Assembly (NCBI RefSeq): GCF_026965555.1
Contig: NZ_CP114040.1
Coordinates: 9,894,001-9,958,000, forward strand
Origin: Nannocystis punicea
GTDB taxonomy: Bacteria; Myxococcota_A; Polyangia; Nannocystales; Nannocystaceae
Reading direction: 5' to 3'
DNA length: 64,000 nucleotides
Positions 42,396-50,746 of this stretch are shown here, in pieces (position 1 is the stretch's first letter; each line of letters starts with the position of its first letter). The notes under the pieces are model-generated. The model had not been told where the DNA came from, did not search any database, and saw only the letters and a program-made list of their open reading frames with translations. A program made the position numbers and the translations under genes.

Positions 42396-43291
42396 CGACC
42401 CGGAGCTTCGCCGCGCTGCACGCCCGTCACGTCTGGCGGGGCACCTTGATCGCGGCGGTGCTCAACGCGTGCCTCTACCCGCTCGACCTCCTGCGCGGGC
42501 GCGACATCGGGCCGGCGCCGTGGTGGCCGATCCTGGGCTCGAGCCTGGTCGGCTTCGCGATCGCCGCCTTCATCCTGCTGGTCCATCGCCGGCGGCCGCA
42601 GAGCGTGCGGCTCGGCTCGCTGCTGTTCATCCTCAACCAGGCCGCGGTCCTCGGCTCGGCCGAGATCATGGGGCCGTATCAGCTGCAGGACCCCAACCTC
42701 CTCCCGTTCCAGGTCCACAAGCTCGGCACCCTCACGGTCGCCCTCCTCGCCCCCGAGCGGTGGGCGGGCCTCCTCTGCATCTTCGCGTTCGCGCTGATCC
42801 CGGTGGTCCAGTTCTTCAGCCTCGACCCGGCCCAGCAGGCCCGCATCGACACCAGCGAGCCGCTCGTCATGCTCGTCTACGGCGCGGTCGCGGCCGTGCT
42901 GCTGCTCTACCGCCTGCGCGGCCTGGCCACCGAGCGGGCCCTAGTACAGGCCCAGACCGAGGTCGCCGACGCCCGCCGCACCGCGCGGCTGCTGCTCGCG
43001 GTGCGCGACCTGTCGAACACGCCCTTGCAGGTGATCGCCCTCGCCAGCGCCGCCGCCCGCCGCCGCAGCCCCGGCCTCGGCGAGCCCCTCGACCGCCTCG
43101 ACCGCGCGCTCGAGCGGCTGCGCGCCCTGAACCAGCCGCTCAAGGCCTACGAGGCCGACCTCGAGTGGCGCCCCGGCGACGAGTCGATCGACGCCGAGGC
43201 CGTGCTCGCGGCCGCGGAGGCGGACGCGCGGGCCCGCCGCGCGAACGTCGGCGCGTTTCATGTCCCGCTGGACATGTCCGACGGGACATAG
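42392..43291 (+). CDS. Membrane sensor with degenerate dimerisation region, truncated before ATPase domain
   Basis: 299 residues from TTG 42392, overlapping the receiver stop as TTGA. Five or six membrane segments to about residue 180, for example WPILGSSLVGFAIAAFILLV and LVMLVYGAVAAVLLLYRL. A coiled-coil (ERALVQAQTEVADARRTAR) leads to LLLAVRDLSNTPLQVIALAS, which looks like a kinase HisKA helix with NTPLQ but without the phospho-His (Asp-Leu-Ser instead). The protein stops at ADARARRANVGAF, where an ATP-binding domain would begin; the last residues HVPLDMSDGT are translated from repeat units at 43260-43289. Probably a decayed kinase. Confidence 0.75.
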   Translation: MTTRSFAALHARHVWRGTLIAAVLNACLYPLDLLRGRDIGPAPWWPILGSSLVGFAIAAFILLVHRRRPQSVRLGSLLFILNQAAVLGSAEIMGPYQLQDPNLLPFQVHKLGTLTVALLAPERWAGLLCIFAFALIPVVQFFSLDPAQQARIDTSEPLVMLVYGAVAAVLLLYRLRGLATERALVQAQTEVADARRTARLLLAVRDLSNTPLQVIALASAAARRRSPGLGEPLDRLDRALERLRALNQPLKAYEADLEWRPGDESIDAEAVLAAAEADARARRANVGAFHVPLDMSDGT

Positions 43292-43596
43292 ACGAAAGAT
43301 GTCCTGAAGGACATCCCTTGCTGTCTCCGTTCGAGCGCCTGCCCGTTATTTCTGGCGCTGTTCATGTCCTGAAGGACATACGCGGCATCGGCCCCCGCTC
43401 GATACGCCTCCCGTGACCTGCCGTGCGCTCGGCGGGCAATGTCCTGAAGGACATATGGCGATCGGCCACGCTCGACCCCCCGTGGCCCTGCCCCGCCCGC
43501 AGCGATGTCCTGAAGGCCATCGCGCGAGCGGCTCCCCGCTCGACACGCCTCCCGTGGCCCTGCCCCGCCCGCAGCGGCCGATGTCCTGAAGGACAC
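43260..43596. repeat. Array of seven palindromes, five with long similar spacers
   Basis: Two abutting 14-bp units (43260 and 43274) are followed by five copies of ATGTCCTGAAGGACAT at 43299, 43364, 43439, 43505 (GGCCAT end) and 43581 (GGACAC end). Start-to-start distances are 65, 75, 66 and 76 bp. The spacers resemble each other (GATCGGCC..CGCTCGA..CCTCCCGTG..CCTGCC..CGC), so the whole repeat unit is about 65-76 bp. It fills the gap after the truncated sensor. Confidence 0.88.
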
Positions 43597-43819
43597 GGCA
43601 ATCGGCCCCCGCCCGGCACGCCTCCGCATCCTCGAGCGCCCGGCGCGGCTCGTCGATGCTCTCGCCACGCTTGCCGGAGCACGTTCTGAGAATCATCGCT
43701 CGGCCAGCGCTCGCCGCTCGTCGGCGACCCGCTCGAGCGCGAGCGCCGGCTCGGGGAGCCGGCGCCGTCGTGCCCGCGCGCCGCCGGGGGCGGTCACGCA
43801 GCCTGTCCCGCAGGACAGC
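43597..43819. other. Rest of intergenic region between sensor and ompA-type gene
   Basis: No gene seen. A perfect hairpin CTGTCC-CGCA-GGACAG at 43802-43817 lies two bases past the stop of the OmpA-family gene and is a likely terminator. Confidence 0.6.
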
Positions 43820-45271
43820 TCACTGCAGCTTGAACTCGATGCGGCGGTTCTGCGACTTGCCCTTGGCGGTCTTGTTGTCGGCGATCGGCTCGTCGGGGCC
43901 GGCGCCGCGGGTGGTGATCCGGCCGGCGTCGAGGCCCTTGTCGACCAGGTACTGCTTGACCGCGTCGGCGCGCCGCTTCGACAGGTCGACGTTGTGGTCG
44001 CGGTCGCCGGTGCTGTCGGTGTGGCCGCTGATCTCGACCTTGACGTCGGGGAAGTCCTTCAGGACCTTGACCGCGTTGTCGAGGGTCGTGCGCGACGTCT
44101 TCTTGATCGAGTCCTTGTCGACGTCGAAGAAGATGCCCTTGATCACGCCGGTGAACTTGGTGACCTGCTTCGGCACCTCGTCGGCGCAGCCGTCCTGGTC
44201 CTGATACTGGTTCTTCGTCTCCGGGATGTCGGGGCACTTGTCGTCGGCGTCGGGGATGCCGTCCTTGTCGCGGTCGGGCGGCGGGCAGCCGTCGGGCGCG
44301 ACGCCCGGGACCGTCGGGCACTTGTCCTTGCTGTCGACGAAGCCGTCGCCGTCGCTGTCCTTCTCCGGGCAGCCGTCGGGCGCGACGCCCGGCTCCTGCG
44401 GGCAGGCGTCCTGGCTGTCGAGGAAGCCGTCGCCGTCGCTGTCGGGCTCGGGCGTGGCCGCGGGACAGCCGTCGGGCGCGACGCCCGGGACGGTCGGGCA
44501 CTTGTCGACCTTGTCCTTGAAGCCGTCGCCGTCGCTGTCCGGATCTTGCGCCGGAGCCGGCTTCTTCTTGTTGAGGATGAACGACAGGCCGAGCAGGACC
44601 TCGAGGTGATTGGTGCGACCGCCGTTGGTGCGGTACTGCGCGGTCGCATTGTCGCGCACATCGACGCGGAGCAGCAGGCGGTCGTTGATGTAGAACTTCA
44701 CGCCGCCGCCGAAGTGGAGCGTCGGGTCGATGTCCTTGCCGAGCCCGCTGGTGCCCATGAGGCCGTAGCCGATGAGGGCGAACGGCGCGATGCGGTACGG
44801 CAGCTGGAGGATGCCGTAGCCGCGGAACATCCCGAGCACCGCGCTCTGGTTGGAGGTCGCAGTCTTGGTCGGCGCCACCCCGCCCTCGATCTCGAGGCCG
44901 AGGAACGACAGCGGGTAATACCCGAACCGCAGGCCGATGTCGGGCGCGACCGACTTGTACTGTTGCCAGGCGACGTTGGGGTTGTAGAGCTCGTGGTCCT
45001 TGGCCGGCAGCAGGATGCCGCCGTAGATGCCGAGCTCGAGCTGATTGCGGGTCGGGCGGTGGCGCTTGATCCACGGGGTGTCGTTCCCGTCGGCCGCGCG
45101 CTCCTTCTTCGCCTTCTTGCCCTTCTTCGCCGCGTTCGCGTCGGCCGAGGCGCCGGCGGGCGAGACGGACACCGAGCCGCCCGCAGCCGCGCCGGCGGGC
45201 TCAGCCGCGCGCGCGGTCGAGGAGATGGAGAGGGCCATGGCTGCCACGACAGTGAAAGAGAATTTGGACAT
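43820..45271 (-). CDS. OmpA-family outer-membrane protein with thrombospondin type 3 repeats
   Basis: 483 residues from ATG 45271 (MSKFSFTVVAAMALSISSTARAAE), which gives a clean signal peptide. An eight-strand-like barrel of about residues 75-245 (QLELGIYGGILLP, IGLRFGYYPLSFLGLEIEGG) is followed by four Ca-binding type 3 repeats of the form DSDGDGFxDxxDxCPxxPGVAPDGCP, then an OmpA peptidoglycan-binding domain with FFDVDKDSIKK and EISGHTDSTGDRDHN..LSKRRADAVKQYL. It ties outer membrane to cell wall. Hairpin terminator just after the stop. Confidence 0.93.
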   Translation of the reverse strand: MSKFSFTVVAAMALSISSTARAAEPAGAAAGGSVSVSPAGASADANAAKKGKKAKKERAADGNDTPWIKRHRPTRNQLELGIYGGILLPAKDHELYNPNVAWQQYKSVAPDIGLRFGYYPLSFLGLEIEGGVAPTKTATSNQSAVLGMFRGYGILQLPYRIAPFALIGYGLMGTSGLGKDIDPTLHFGGGVKFYINDRLLLRVDVRDNATAQYRTNGGRTNHLEVLLGLSFILNKKKPAPAQDPDSDGDGFKDKVDKCPTVPGVAPDGCPAATPEPDSDGDGFLDSQDACPQEPGVAPDGCPEKDSDGDGFVDSKDKCPTVPGVAPDGCPPPDRDKDGIPDADDKCPDIPETKNQYQDQDGCADEVPKQVTKFTGVIKGIFFDVDKDSIKKTSRTTLDNAVKVLKDFPDVKVEISGHTDSTGDRDHNVDLSKRRADAVKQYLVDKGLDAGRITTRGAGPDEPIADNKTAKGKSQNRRIEFKLQ

Positions 45272-45660
45272 GGTCGTACCCACGACTGCCGTCACACGCC
45301 GACGGCGGCCTGGTTTGTACATAAGATCGGCGGCGCTGCCTAGACGAATTGCTCGCGCCGCCGACGACGCGGATCACACCGGGGCCTGCGAACACCTCCG
45401 CAATCGCGACCTGTACGTTCCGACATGTTAGCCTCCTGGAAGCCACGGATGAGCGTTTTGAGGGCAATTCTTTGATGTATCCACGAGACGCTGTGGGCGC
45501 CCGCTCCGCGCCCGCCCGCGCCCGCCCGCGCCCACCTGAATTTCGGGACATGTCACGTCGCGCGAGTGTGCGTCGGCGCGCCGGGTCCGCGTGTGCGTGT
45601 GCGTGAGCGACGACCTCGACGCGCTTGACGCCTCGGCACGGCCGCGCTCACCATCGCGGC
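45272..45660. other. Divergent promoter region
   Basis: 389 bp between ompA-type and Ca-repeat lipoprotein genes, which diverge. Relatively AT-rich at 45310-45340 and 45460-45490. A GGACATGTC half-element lies at 45546. No promoter motif I trust. Confidence 0.4.
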
Positions 45661-48006
45661 ATGCTTCGAATTGATGTGCGAACCAGCTTGGTAGGCGGCC
45701 TCGGCCTGCTCGCGCTCGAGGGCTGCGGCACCGTGTGCGGCGACGACGGCCTCGTGTGGAATCAGGCCGACAACCCGGCGTGTCAGCAGGTCACGGCGAC
45801 CGAGGGCGGCTCGGAGACGGTGACCGACAGCAGCGCGACCGACCCGACCGACACCGCGCCGACGACGACGATGGACGTGCCGACGTCGACGATGGGCATG
45901 GGCGAGATGTGGTGCAAGGACGCCGACGGCGACGGCTTCGGCGACCCGACGATGTGCCAGCCGGACATGTTCCCCGGGTCCGTCCCCAACGCTGACGACT
46001 GCGCGGACGACAACGCCGACGCGTTCCCGGGCTCGGCGGAGAAGGAGTCGATGACCGCGTGCATGGAGGACGCCGACGGCGACGGCTGGGGCGACAGCAT
46101 GCCGCCCGAGGGCGTCGAGCCGGGCACCGACTGCGCCGACGACAACGCCAACGCGTTCCCGGGCGCGGCCGAAGCCGAGTCGATGACCGCCTGTATGGAA
46201 GATGCCGACGAGGACGGCTGGGGCGACGACATGCCGCCCGAGGGCGTCGAGCCCGGCACCGACTGCAACGACGACAACAGCACGATCTTCCCCGGCGCGG
46301 CCAAGGACCTGCCCCCCGATCAGTGCACGCAGGACTCCGACGGCGACGGCTCGGGCGACAGCATGCCCGACGACCCCGACGTCCCGCCGGGCAACGACTG
46401 CGCCGACGACGACCCGAACACCTTCCCCGGCGCGGCGCCCAACGACAGCGCCGAGGCGTGCATGACCGACGCCGACGGCGACGACTGGGGCGACGACATG
46501 CCGACGGTGCCCGAGGCGCTGCCCGGCACCGACTGCGCCGACGACAACCCGAACGCGTTCCCCGGCGCGGCCGAGAACGAGTCCGAGAGCGCGTGCATGG
46601 AGGACGAGGACGGCGACGGCTGGGGCGACGACATGCCGCCGGAGGGCGTCCAGCCGGGCGTCGACTGCGACGACAGCGACGCGGCCACCGGCCCCGGCGT
46701 GGCCGAGAACGAGGTCGACCCGAACGTGTGCCAGACCGACGCCGACGGCGACGGCTGGGCCGACCCGGACCCGGACGACGACGGCGCGGTGCCCGGCACC
46801 GACTGCGACGACAACGACCCGTTCACCTTCCCCGGCGCCGCGCCCAACGACGACCCGACGGCGTGCATGACCGACGCCGACGAGGACGACTGGGGCGACA
46901 TGATGCCCGAGCCCGGCGTCACGCCCGGCACCGACTGCACCGACCGCGACCCGCTCGTGCACGAGAACTGCGCGCGCTGCGAGCCGAACGAGGTCAAGTG
47001 CGTCGACAAGGACCTCCATACCTGCAACGGCGAGGGCACCGCCGAGGACATCGTCACCTGCGAGAACGGCTGCGACGACGACGGCCTCAAGTGCTGGGAC
47101 CCGCTCTCGGTCGAGGCCGGCGACAGCATCTGCGTCGACCTCAACATGCCCGCCCAGCTGAACGCCGTGGCCATGGGCGGCGACGGCAACTACGCCTACG
47201 ACTGGACCCCGGCCGACACCCTGAGCGACGCCATGATCGCCAACCCGACGGCGAACCCCGTCGGCCCGACGACCTACACCATCGCCGTCAACGACGGCGA
47301 GGGCAACATGGCCTCGGACAGCGTCACCGTCTACCTCAAGAACCAGACGCTGCAGCTCGACCCCGACATCTGCGAGACCTACGACTTCCCGGGCGCGGGC
47401 GAGGAGGCCGACCCGGCCACCAACTGGGTGTGGAACGACAACACCCAGACGCTGTGCCAGACGGTCAACGGCAAGAGCGCGGCCCTGTTCTGCGGCTGGG
47501 ACCTCGACAACGCCACCATCACCGGCACCTTCGAGGTCACCGACGACACCAACGACGACGACTGGATCGGCTTCATGTGGGGCCTCCAGGACACCGACCA
47601 CTACTACCTGTTCTCGTGGAAGCGCGTCGGCCAGAACTTCGCCAACTGCGGCGGCCAGCTGCCCGCCGGCATGCAGGTCAAGGCGATCAACGTCGCCGAC
47701 CCGATGAACGAGCCCCAGACCTGCGCCGACCGGCTCCAGCCGGCCGACACCGCCAACTCGAAGCTGCTCGTCCCCGTCGGCGAGTTCACCACCATGGGCT
47801 GGACCGAGGCCACCGAGTACACCTTCGAGCTGACCCACAAGGCCACCGGCGAGATGACCATCATCGTCCGCCTCAAGGCCAACAACAACGTCGTCGCCAT
47901 GAAGACCTTCATGGACACGACCTACGCCAACGGCAAGTTCGGCATGTACACCAAGTCGCAGGTCAACGCCTGCTTCTCGAACTTCGTCGCCAGCTGCGTG
48001 CCCTGA
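45661..48006 (+). CDS. Lipoprotein with eight Ca-binding repeats and thrombospondin C-terminal-like domain
   Basis: 781 residues from ATG 45661. Lipobox LALEGC near residue 22, short Thr/Ser linker, then eight repeats of about 36 residues such as DADGDGWGDSMPP..GTDCADDNANAFPGAAE (MopE-like; Asp at every second position should bind Ca). A Cys-rich stretch and a PKD-like module (SVEAGDSICV..YDWTPADTLS) follow. The last 220 residues, with WIGFMWGLQDTDHYYLFSWKR and KFGMYTKSQVNACFSNF, match the lectin-like C-terminal domain of thrombospondins. A surface adhesion role is inferred. Confidence 0.88.
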   Translation: MLRIDVRTSLVGGLGLLALEGCGTVCGDDGLVWNQADNPACQQVTATEGGSETVTDSSATDPTDTAPTTTMDVPTSTMGMGEMWCKDADGDGFGDPTMCQPDMFPGSVPNADDCADDNADAFPGSAEKESMTACMEDADGDGWGDSMPPEGVEPGTDCADDNANAFPGAAEAESMTACMEDADEDGWGDDMPPEGVEPGTDCNDDNSTIFPGAAKDLPPDQCTQDSDGDGSGDSMPDDPDVPPGNDCADDDPNTFPGAAPNDSAEACMTDADGDDWGDDMPTVPEALPGTDCADDNPNAFPGAAENESESACMEDEDGDGWGDDMPPEGVQPGVDCDDSDAATGPGVAENEVDPNVCQTDADGDGWADPDPDDDGAVPGTDCDDNDPFTFPGAAPNDDPTACMTDADEDDWGDMMPEPGVTPGTDCTDRDPLVHENCARCEPNEVKCVDKDLHTCNGEGTAEDIVTCENGCDDDGLKCWDPLSVEAGDSICVDLNMPAQLNAVAMGGDGNYAYDWTPADTLSDAMIANPTANPVGPTTYTIAVNDGEGNMASDSVTVYLKNQTLQLDPDICETYDFPGAGEEADPATNWVWNDNTQTLCQTVNGKSAALFCGWDLDNATITGTFEVTDDTNDDDWIGFMWGLQDTDHYYLFSWKRVGQNFANCGGQLPAGMQVKAINVADPMNEPQTCADRLQPADTANSKLLVPVGEFTTMGWTEATEYTFELTHKATGEMTIIVRLKANNNVVAMKTFMDTTYANGKFGMYTKSQVNACFSNFVASCVP

Positions 48007-48039
48007 GAGACAGGTCCAAAGGGACATGTCCCAAGAGGC
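47998..48039. repeat. Three-unit 14-bp array over a stop codon
   Basis: Units at 47998, 48012 and 48026: GTGCCCTGAGAGAC (contains the TGA stop), AGGTCCAAAGGGAC, ATGTCCCAAGAGGC. Confidence 0.75.
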
Positions 48040-48148
48040 CGCCGCGTCACCGACGCGGCGGCCTCGCCGCTTGGGTCCCCGCCCCGCGAGCGGGCCCCAG
48101 ACGCGTGGCCTCGCGCGCGAAGCCGACGCGGCGGCCTCGCGGCGAGGA

Positions 48149-49327
48149 TCATCCCACCGCCAGCGGCACGACCTGCCCGTCGGCGCCGACCCGGAGCGCG
48201 CGGCGGCGCGGCGAGTCGCCGTCGGTCAGCATCACGATCGCGTGGCGCCCGCGCGGGTACACCTCCGCGGTCGGATACTCGCCGGCCCCCGTCACGCGGA
48301 ACCGCGCCGGCGCGTCCTCCAGGCCGGCGATGGGGCCGAGCCGCCCGACCAGCGCGTCCTCCTCCGTCCACAGGCCGAGCGCGTGCTCGCCCAGCAGGTG
48401 CAGCGAGCACCCCAGGAAGCGCTCCTCGTCGGGCTGGTGGCGCTCGAAGCTCACGCCGCCGCCGCGGGTCGTCAGCACGCCCCACGCCTGCTCGCGGTCG
48501 TCGCGCCAGAACACGCGGCCGACACCGCCGGCGTAGTCGACCTGCAGCGCCAGGCTGTCGCTCGGGCACGTCTCGAGCGGCGTCCACGTGCCGGCGCGCA
48601 GGAACGAGGTCGCCACCAGCGGCGCAGCGCCGCCCCTCGACACGCCGACGGCCAGGAACGCGTCGTCCGGCCCGCCGCGCAGGTGCGGCCAGCAGGGGTA
48701 GATGTGCCGCTCCGCGAACTCCAGCCGACCCAGATCGATCCGCGGCCCCAGCCCCGCCGCGCCCACGCGCCGGGCCAGGAGCTCGCGGGTGCGCCCCTCC
48801 GCGCGCGAGCTGAACAGCCACTCGCCGTGGACCCCGCAAAACTCCTCGCCCGCCAGCCAGTCGGGCAGCGGCGTGCGCGTCACCTCGGCGCCGGGCCGGG
48901 CGATCGCCACCAGCGGGCGGTGGTCGGCCTCGATCGCCAGCGCCGAGCCGTCGGCGAGCACGCAGATCGCGGCCGTGCCCCCGAACACCGCGGAGATCGG
49001 CCGCTGGCCCGCGAGCGGGACGAGCGTCGTCTGGAAGGGCTCGGCGGAGTGACGCATCCACCACCCGCCGGCGCTCGGGATCAGCTCGAGCCGCTCGTAG
49101 GTCCCGTCCCGATCACCCGACCGCAGCTCTCGCACGAATCGTCGCCGCACCGCCGACAGCGGCCTTGCCGGCCCGTCGGCGAACACGCACAGGGTCCGCG
49201 ACGCGCGGTAGAACAGCGCCAGCTCGGCCGCGGCCTCGGGCCCGACCAGCGGCTGGCCGTCGTCCTCGACCAGCGGCTCCAGCGGCACCGCCGCGCCGTC
49301 GACGTGGAGCATCGGACCTTCGCTCAT
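48149..49327 (-). CDS. Protein of unknown function
   Basis: 392 residues from ATG 49327 (MSEGPMLHVDGAAVPLEPL), preferred over ATG 49402 because the upstream part is repeat-like. No signal peptide, no membrane segment. Rich in beta-type segments with recurring Trp, Gly and Arg (GGWWMRHSAEPFQTTLVPL, FCGVHGEWLFSSRAEGRT, GRVFWRDDREQAWGVLTTRG), which could form a beta-propeller. No family recognised. Convergent with the Ca-repeat lipoprotein gene. Confidence 0.7.
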   Translation of the reverse strand: MSEGPMLHVDGAAVPLEPLVEDDGQPLVGPEAAAELALFYRASRTLCVFADGPARPLSAVRRRFVRELRSGDRDGTYERLELIPSAGGWWMRHSAEPFQTTLVPLAGQRPISAVFGGTAAICVLADGSALAIEADHRPLVAIARPGAEVTRTPLPDWLAGEEFCGVHGEWLFSSRAEGRTRELLARRVGAAGLGPRIDLGRLEFAERHIYPCWPHLRGGPDDAFLAVGVSRGGAAPLVATSFLRAGTWTPLETCPSDSLALQVDYAGGVGRVFWRDDREQAWGVLTTRGGGVSFERHQPDEERFLGCSLHLLGEHALGLWTEEDALVGRLGPIAGLEDAPARFRVTGAGEYPTAEVYPRGRHAIVMLTDGDSPRRRALRVGADGQVVPLAVG

Positions 49328-49379
49328 CTTCGCCGGGATACCGCGCCCGCGCGCCCCTGTCGAGCGTCCGCGGCCGAGC

Positions 49380-49421
49380 ATGTCTTCCAGGACATGCCCC
49401 AAAGAACACGTCGATGAACGT
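49380..49421. repeat. Three-unit 14-bp array
   Basis: Units at 49380, 49394 and 49408: ATGTCTTCCAGGAC, ATGCCCCAAAGAAC, ACGTCGATGAACGT. It lies between the unknown gene start (49327) and the upstream hsp20 stop (49532). Confidence 0.7.
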
Positions 49422-49531
49422 CAAAAAAGGGAGGCGCGCAGGCCCGAGCCTGCGCGCCTCTCAACATGCGCCTTGTTACGTTGCACCTCCCTTCGCTCGA
49501 GGACGCGACCTCACAGGGGAAGCGGGGCGGA

Positions 49532-49930
49532 TCAGGCCGACTTGACGGCGATCTGCCGCGGCCGGACGCGGCTGGCCTTGGGGAGGGTGAGCTCGAGCAC
49601 CCCGGCCTGCAGCTTGGCGTCGATCTTCGAGGCATCGACGGTCTCGGGGATCGAGAACCGGCGCACGTAGTCGGCGGCGGTGAACTCGGCGCCGAGGACC
49701 TCGCCGTTGCCGTTGTCGGCCCGCGACGCGCGGATGGTCAGCTCACCCTCTTCGAAGCGGATCTGCACGTCGTCGCTCTTCACCCCGGGCAGGTCGGCGA
49801 GCACCAGGTACTGCTCCTGATTCTCGTAGATGTCGACCGGCGGGGCCACGACGGGGCGGCCGCGGGTGGTCTCGGCGGCGGGCGTGGCCGGCTTCGGCTG
49901 GGTCACTTGGGTGGTGGTCTCTTGGGACAT
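49532..49930 (-). CDS. Hsp20/alpha-crystallin small heat-shock protein
   Basis: 132 residues. Alpha-crystallin domain with VDIYENQEQYLVLADLPGVKSDDVQIRFEEGELTIRA and the end segment LQAGVLELTLPKASRVRPRQIAVKSA (GVLxLxLPK motif). Thr/Pro-rich N-terminal arm. It should form oligomers that hold unfolded proteins. 44 bp downstream of a second hsp20; probably an operon. Confidence 0.93.
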   Translation of the reverse strand: MSQETTTQVTQPKPATPAAETTRGRPVVAPPVDIYENQEQYLVLADLPGVKSDDVQIRFEEGELTIRASRADNGNGEVLGAEFTAADYVRRFSIPETVDASKIDAKLQAGVLELTLPKASRVRPRQIAVKSA

Positions 49931-49974
49931 GGCTGAAAGTTCTCCTCTCGTGGATCTCGTGGGGTCGCGCTCGC

Positions 49975-50415
49975 TCAGGCCGCCTTGACCGTGATCTGCT
50001 TCGGCTGCGCCTCGGGGTGCTTCGGCATCGTCACCACCAGGAGCCCGTTCTTGAGCTCGGCGTTGACCTTCTCCACGTCGATGCGGGCCGGCAGGGCGAA
50101 GCTGCGGGAGAAGCGGAGGTCGCCGCGCTCGCGGCGGTGGACGGCGTAGCCCTTGGGCGCGGTGGCCTTGCGCTCGCCGCTGACGGTGAGGCTCTCCTGC
50201 GTGGCCGACAGCTGCAGCTCGGCGTCGGTCAGGCCCGGCACCTCGGCGACCAGGACGAACGCGTCCTTGGTGTCGCGCAGGGCGGCGCGGGGGAAGGCCA
50301 GCGCCTGGCCGCGGCCCTCGGTGTCGGCGTACTCGCGCAGCGCCTGGTCCATGCGCCGGCGCAGGCTGTCAAAGGTGCGCAGTGGGTCGTTGAAGTCCAT
50401 CCAGTAGCTCAGCAT
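49975..50415 (-). CDS. Hsp20/alpha-crystallin small heat-shock protein
   Basis: 146 residues from ATG 50415 (MLSYWMDFNDPLRTFDSLRR), with a strong AAGGAG site about 9 bp upstream; the longer in-frame start is rejected. Alpha-crystallin domain: DAFVLVAEVPGLTDAELQLSATQESLTVSGER and LKNGLLVVTMPK. About 40 % like its neighbour in pattern. The two should assemble as small heat-shock chaperones and be induced together. Confidence 0.94.
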   Translation of the reverse strand: MLSYWMDFNDPLRTFDSLRRRMDQALREYADTEGRGQALAFPRAALRDTKDAFVLVAEVPGLTDAELQLSATQESLTVSGERKATAPKGYAVHRRERGDLRFSRSFALPARIDVEKVNAELKNGLLVVTMPKHPEAQPKQITVKAA

Positions 50416-50746
50416 GGTCGTGTCTCCTTCGTCGCTCGTCGGTCTTGTTGGTGCGGCCGTGGCTCCGCCGCGACCCCCGGCCCGTGCGGGCGCACGAGCC
50501 CGCGGATCCGGTGGTAGAGTGGTTGGTGAGCACCGAGCCCCTCGCGGGGCTCTCGGCGGCCTCGGCGGGTCGTCCCGCACCGGCGCTGACAAACTATTGC
50601 CGCGACTCCGGGTGTCAAGGGCGCCGCGAACGGAGCTCGCGAGACGCGACGCCGGTCACGCGCGCGCGACGCCGGCGCGCTCGTGCCCGTCGCCCGCTCC
50701 GCCGTCCGATGAGCCCGGCGCGTCCGGCTCCGCCACTGTCAGATTG
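50416..50746. other. Upstream region of the hsp20 pair
   Basis: 331 bp between the hsp20 start and the TonB-receptor stop, both on the minus strand. It holds the candidate promoter listed separately. No CIRCE element (GCACTC-N9-GAGTGC) is seen. Confidence 0.5.
50591..50618 (-). promoter_or_regulatory. Candidate promoter for the hsp20 genes
   Basis: On the minus strand CTTGACA (TTGACA at 50618-50613) is followed after 16 bp by TAGTTT (50596-50591). It stands out in an otherwise very GC-rich stretch, about 175 bp before the first hsp20 start. Pattern match only. Confidence 0.35.

Noticed and set aside
43299..43596. CRISPR array
   Set aside because: Repeats are only 16 bp and perfectly palindromic, spacers are 49-60 bp and similar to each other, and no cas gene is present.
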